The position numbers were made by a program, and so were the translations under genes. The notes under the pieces were generated by a model. The model did no database searches, had not been told where the DNA came from, and worked only from the letters and a program-made list of their open reading frames with translations. A stretch of 64,000 nt of DNA from Phaeobacter sp. G2 (lineage in GTDB: Bacteria > Pseudomonadota > Alphaproteobacteria > Rhodobacterales > Rhodobacteraceae): NCBI GenBank assembly GCA_025163595.1, contig CP104100.1:2170001-2234000 (forward strand). Reading direction: 5' to 3'. Below are positions 60,445-64,000 of the stretch, piece after piece (within the stretch, counting starts at the first letter, position 1; each line of letters starts with the position of its first letter).

Positions 60445-62406
60445 TTACCCCTTGTTTGCCCGGTTGGCGATCAGGTCATCCACCACCGATGGATCCGCCA
60501 GTGTCGAGGTGTCACCCAGGGCGCCAAAGTCGTTTTCGGCGATCTTGCGCAGGATACGGCGCATGATTTTGCCAGAGCGGGTCTTTGGCAGGCCTGGTGC
60601 CCATTGGACGACATCCGGACTGGCGATGGGGCCGATTTCAGTCCGCACCCAGGTGCGCAGCTCTTTCAGCAGCTCATCCGATGGCTCGCGGTCGTTCATC
60701 AGGGTGACATAGCAATAGATGCCCTGGCCCTTGATGTCATGGGGGTAGCCCACAACAGCGGCCTCTGCGACGGCGGCATGGGCCACAAGTGCGCTTTCGA
60801 CCTCGGCGGTGCCCATCCGGTGACCGGAGACATTGATCACATCATCGACGCGGCCGGTGATCCAATAATCGCCGTCGGCGTCGCGGCGACAGCCATCACC
60901 GGTAAAGTAGTAGCCTTTGTAGTCCGAGAAATAGGTCTTCTGAAAGCGCTCGTGATCGCCCCAGACGGTACGCATCTGGCCAGGCCAGCTGTCCTTGATG
61001 CACAAAACACCTTCAACACCGTTGCCAGAGATCTCTTCGCCGGACTGCGGATCCAGCACCACGGGCTGGATGCCAAAGAAAGGTTTCATGGCCGAGCCCG
61101 GCTTGGTGGCATGGGCGCCGGGCAGGGGGGTCATCAGATGGCCGCCGGTTTCGGTCTGCCACCAGGTGTCAACGATGGGGCAGCGGCCGCCGCCCACAAC
61201 GTCATTGTACCAGTTCCAGGCTTCGGGATTGATTGGCTCACCCACGGTGCCCAGCAAGCGCAGCGAGGACAGGTCACATTTTTCGACCCATTCATTGCCC
61301 TGACCCATCAACGCCCGCAGGGCGGTGGGGGCGGTGTAGAACTGGTTGACCTTGTGCTTTTCGCAGACCTGCCAGAACCGGCTGGCGTCGGGGTAGGTCG
61401 GCACACCCTCGAACATCAGGGTAGTGGCGCCATTGGCCAGTGGGCCATAGACGATATAGCTGTGGCCGGTGACCCAGCCCACGTCAGCGGTACACCAGTA
61501 GATGTCGCCATCGTGGTAATCAAAGGTGATCTCATGGGTCATCGCCGCATAGGCAAGATAGCCGCCGGAGGTATGAACCACACCTTTGGGCTGGCCGGTG
61601 GAGCCGGAGGTATACAGCACAAAGAGCGGGTCTTCGGCGTTCATCTCTGCGGGTTTGCAGTAGTCGTTCGCTTCCAGCGCCATCTCGTTATAGTCGTAGT
61701 CGCGATCGGCCACCCAGGTGGTCTGGCCACCGGTACGCTTGACCACCAGGCATTTCACCGTGTCTTTACAGTGCAGCAGAGCGGCATCCGCGTTGGACTT
61801 CAGCGGCGTCTTGCGACCACCACGTGGGGCTTCGTCGGCGGTGATCACCACCTTGGCGTCCGATCCGTTGACACGGGCCGCCAGGGCATCGGGGCTGAAC
61901 CCGGCAAATACAATAGAATGAATTGCGCCGATACGGGCACAGGCCAGCATCGCATAGGCGGCTTCGGGGATCATCGGCAGATAGATCACCACCCGGTCGC
62001 CTTTGCGTACGCCCATGGTTTCCAGGATATTGGCCATGCGGCAGGTGCGGCGGTGCAGCTCTTTATAGGTGATGTGCTGCGCGGCCTCATCGGGATCATC
62101 GGGCTCAAAGATGATTGCGGTCTGATCGCCTCGGGTGTCCAGATGGCGGTCGATACAATTGGCCGAGACATTCAATGTGCCGTCGGCAAACCAGTTGATC
62201 GAGACTTCGCCAAAGTTGTAATTCACATCCTTCACCGTGGTGAAGGGTTTGATCCAGTCGATGCGCTTGCCGTGCTCTCCCCAGAAGGCTTCTGGATCGT
62301 TAAGCGACGCGGCATACATTTCTTCGTATTTGGCACTGTCCACATGGGCGCGGGCAACGGTTTCCGCGGATGGCGCGTGGGCCTTACCTTCGGGGTGCTG
62401 TGACAT
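60445..62406 (-). CDS. acs: Acetyl-CoA synthetase
   Basis: A 653-residue enzyme of normal Acs length. Motifs: A3 [71 protein letters not shown], and the regulatory acetylation lysine in [16 protein letters not shown] 62406 ([10 protein letters not shown]) follows GGGAGGAG; 15 upstream codons are excluded. It makes acetyl-CoA from acetate, ATP and CoA via acetyl-AMP. First gene of the acetate block, followed by adk. Confidence 0.97.
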   Translation of the reverse strand: MSQHPEGKAHAPSAETVARAHVDSAKYEEMYAASLNDPEAFWGEHGKRIDWIKPFTTVKDVNYNFGEVSINWFADGTLNVSANCIDRHLDTRGDQTAIIFEPDDPDEAAQHITYKELHRRTCRMANILETMGVRKGDRVVIYLPMIPEAAYAMLACARIGAIHSIVFAGFSPDALAARVNGSDAKVVITADEAPRGGRKTPLKSNADAALLHCKDTVKCLVVKRTGGQTTWVADRDYDYNEMALEANDYCKPAEMNAEDPLFVLYTSGSTGQPKGVVHTSGGYLAYAAMTHEITFDYHDGDIYWCTADVGWVTGHSYIVYGPLANGATTLMFEGVPTYPDASRFWQVCEKHKVNQFYTAPTALRALMGQGNEWVEKCDLSSLRLLGTVGEPINPEAWNWYNDVVGGGRCPIVDTWWQTETGGHLMTPLPGAHATKPGSAMKPFFGIQPVVLDPQSGEEISGNGVEGVLCIKDSWPGQMRTVWGDHERFQKTYFSDYKGYYFTGDGCRRDADGDYWITGRVDDVINVSGHRMGTAEVESALVAHAAVAEAAVVGYPHDIKGQGIYCYVTLMNDREPSDELLKELRTWVRTEIGPIASPDVVQWAPGLPKTRSGKIMRRILRKIAENDFGALGDTSTLADPSVVDDLIANRANKG

Positions 62407-63002
62407 GCTGTTCTCCTCCCAGATATTTAGTCGGTTCGACACCACAACCACGAGGCATGACTGTCAAACCGTTTCCTTCCCTGGCGGTGATCATAGGGCG
62501 AGAGGAAAATAAGTGAATAAGATACGGGAAAATAACGATTTGCTTGTAAATGAATTTCCTTTACTTGCCTGAAAATGAAAATTTTTGGTCCAAAAAATCT
62601 GGAAATCCCTTGTGATTATGGGGGTTGTGAGTCAACGAATTACCCTCACATTTTTTGTAAAGGCGTGGAATCGCCGGGTTCAAGCGGGGCAAAAGAGTGC
62701 GGCGAGCCGATCTGGACCTGCGGCATTTTGTGCATCAGGCGCCGGATCGGACAAAAAATGAGGGTGATTTACGCAACTTTGTTGCGCTCGGCCAAGGCGG
62801 CGCTGTGCTGCATTTGCATTCAGTCCCGGCCGGTGCCCGCTCTGCTGCTATCAGAGCTACAAACTCTTCGTTTCAGCGGATCTGTGGGCTTGGCAGCTGT
62901 GTGTCTTGTCGTTAGCTTACCCGCCAAGCGCCTGCCGACAGGTGGCCCCGCCGGGCCACTGGCTACCGGGCAAGGATTGGCGCAACAAGGGAGAGGAATA
63001 CA
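62407..63002. other. Intergenic stretch between acs and the TRAP binding protein
   Basis: No gene supported; open frames here lack ribosome sites. The AT-rich half (62500-62600) is the likely acs promoter and contains TTTGC-TT-GTAAA (62539-62550), a near-palindrome similar to ScfR half-sites. A weak hairpin with TCACATTTTTTG near 62650 might be a terminator. The right part carries the promoter of the dctP-type gene (RBS AAGGGAGAGG). Confidence 0.4.
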
Positions 63003-64000
63003 ATGAAGACGATCTTGACTGCTGCTGTGACGGCTGCTGCTGGTTTTGCACTGGTTGGCGAGGCTGCCGCGACTGAATGGAATGTATCGGTTTGGGGCAA
63101 GCGTCGCGCCTTTACCGAACATGTTGAAAAACTGGCCGAACTGGTCAGCGACAAAACCAACGGTGAATTCACCCTGAACATCAGCTATGGTGGCCTGTCC
63201 AAGAACAAAGAGAACCTTGACGGGATCTCCATCGGTGCCTTTGAAATGGCGCAGTTCTGTGCTGGCTATCACCGTGACAAAAACCCTTCGATCACCGTGC
63301 TTGAACTGCCGTTCCTGGGTGTGAATACCCTGGAAGAAGAGGTTGCCGTCAGCCATGCTGTCTATGGCCATGAAGCGGCACAAAAGGACCTGGCGCGCTG
63401 GAATGCCAAACTGCTGATGACCAGCCCCATGCCACAGTACAATATTGTCGGCACCGGTGAGCCCCGCGATGCGGTTGCAGAATTCAAAGACATGCGTGTG
63501 CGCGCCACTGGCGGCATCGGCAAAGCCTTCTCGGCGGTTGGTGCGGTGCCAACCTCGGTCACCGCGACCGAAGCCTATAACGCAATGGAATCCGGTGTTG
63601 TTGACACTGTCGCCTTTGCCCAGCACGCCCATCTGGCCTTTGGCACCATCAACCGCGCCGAGTGGTGGACCGCCAACTTGAACCCTGGCACCGTGAACTG
63701 CCCGGTTGTGGTCAACACAGATGCCTATGAGGCGCTGTCCGACGCCGAGCGTACTGCCCTTGATAGCTCGGTTGATGAAGCGATTTCGCATTACCTGGCC
63801 AACTATGGCGCACTGCTCGAAAAATGGGATGCCGTGTTGGAAGAAAAAGGCGTGACCAAGGTCATGCTGCCCGAGGCCGAACTGGCCGCATTCCGCGCCA
63901 CAGCGGCTGATCCGATCCGCGAACAGTGGATCAAGGACATGGAAGCCCAGGGTATTCCTGGCCAGGAACTGTATGATCTGGTGGTGAAAACACTGGAAGA
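63003..64000 (+). CDS. TRAP transporter substrate-binding protein, DctP family (3' end cut by window)
   Basis: A reading frame of at least 332 codons that runs off the right edge. It has a signal peptide (MKTILTAAVTAAAGFALVGEAAA) and the DctP fold (WNVSVWGKRRAFTEHVEKLAE, SVTATEAYNAMESGVVDTVAF). TRAP systems import organic acids with a sodium gradient; dctQ and dctM would lie downstream. The ligand cannot be told; the carboxylate-binding Arg is probably in KDMRVRATGGIGK. A 323-residue frame on the opposite strand is its shadow. Confidence 0.93.
   Translation, partial: MKTILTAAVTAAAGFALVGEAAATEWNVSVWGKRRAFTEHVEKLAELVSDKTNGEFTLNISYGGLSKNKENLDGISIGAFEMAQFCAGYHRDKNPSITVLELPFLGVNTLEEEVAVSHAVYGHEAAQKDLARWNAKLLMTSPMPQYNIVGTGEPRDAVAEFKDMRVRATGGIGKAFSAVGAVPTSVTATEAYNAMESGVVDTVAFAQHAHLAFGTINRAEWWTANLNPGTVNCPVVVNTDAYEALSDAERTALDSSVDEAISHYLANYGALLEKWDAVLEEKGVTKVMLPEAELAAFRATAADPIREQWIKDMEAQGIPGQELYDLVVKTLE

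Noticed and set aside
59752..62403. An 883-codon open frame on the plus strand
   Set aside because: It lies exactly opposite acs and adk, which have full family motifs, ribosome sites and normal lengths. The frame arises from high GC at third codon positions; its translation is His-, Gly- and Gln-rich without domains.
62820..63791. A 323-codon minus-strand frame near the right edge
   Set aside because: It is the antisense of the dctP-type gene, which has a signal peptide, a ribosome site and the DctP fold.
1..64000. CRISPR arrays, tRNA or rRNA genes and prophage modules
   Set aside because: No regularly spaced direct repeats, no cloverleaf with a T-loop consensus, and no phage structural or integrase genes were seen. 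A tRNAscan or Infernal run would settle the RNA question.

Overview
The window comes from a GC-rich alphaproteobacterium of the roseobacter group (Rhodobacterales). The evidence is a complete sox cluster of the Paracoccus/Ruegeria type, the neighbourhood NDUFA12 - mlaD - DUF2155 - aat - accC - accB, a GapR (DUF2312) protein, Aat, and the twin-arginine, SoxR-like and RutR-like signals. No rRNA, tRNA, CRISPR array or prophage was recognised.

Layout. 1-7.95 kb: soxVWXYZABCD, for periplasmic thiosulfate oxidation. Hairpins after soxA, soxB and soxD and three AATTCA-N6-YGAATW sites before soxX, soxB and soxC divide it into units. 8.3-14.7 kb: a methyltransferase with a regulatory domain, a GlxA-type AraC regulator, clpP, clpX, a RidA protein, and a DUF4760 membrane protein preceded by a tiny promoter - leader ORF - terminator unit. 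15.1-19.1 kb: complex I accessory subunit, mlaD, DUF2155, aat and accBC. 19.2-22 kb: PAS-LuxR regulator, acyl-CoA ligase and a secreted cyanovirin-like (CVNH) protein. 22.1-27.5 kb: a branched-chain amino acid type ABC transporter (livFGMH plus binding protein). 27.7-34 kb: an ScfR-type regulator, an orphan receiver, a symporter-histidine kinase hybrid and a FliM-like protein with a Gly/Asp repeat tail. 34.2-36.5 kb: a sulfide/persulfide module (DUF442 sulfurtransferase, two YeeE/YedE halves, MBL-fold persulfide dioxygenase-like enzyme). 36.9-41.4 kb: small genes, gapR, and a decayed insertion-sequence zone holding a Hint-domain gene.

41.4-52.8 kb is a reductive pyrimidine degradation locus: preT and preA reduce uracil/thymine, a dihydropyrimidinase opens the ring, an M20 amidohydrolase removes the carbamoyl group, and an ABC importer of the NMT1/TauB type is encoded beside them. 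A RutR-like TetR repressor is divergent from the hydrolase genes. One perfect and two degenerate copies of the RutR palindrome lie before the three transcription units.

52.9-62.4 kb (all minus strand) is an acetate block: acs and adk, a DUF4212 plus ActP-like symporter pair, a cyclic-nucleotide/CBS/DUF294 protein, a small membrane protein, a membrane-anchored PAS-DnaQ exonuclease and a flavin reductase. The right edge cuts a TRAP transporter binding protein. Most very long ORFs on the opposite strand of these genes are codon-bias shadows and are not annotated.
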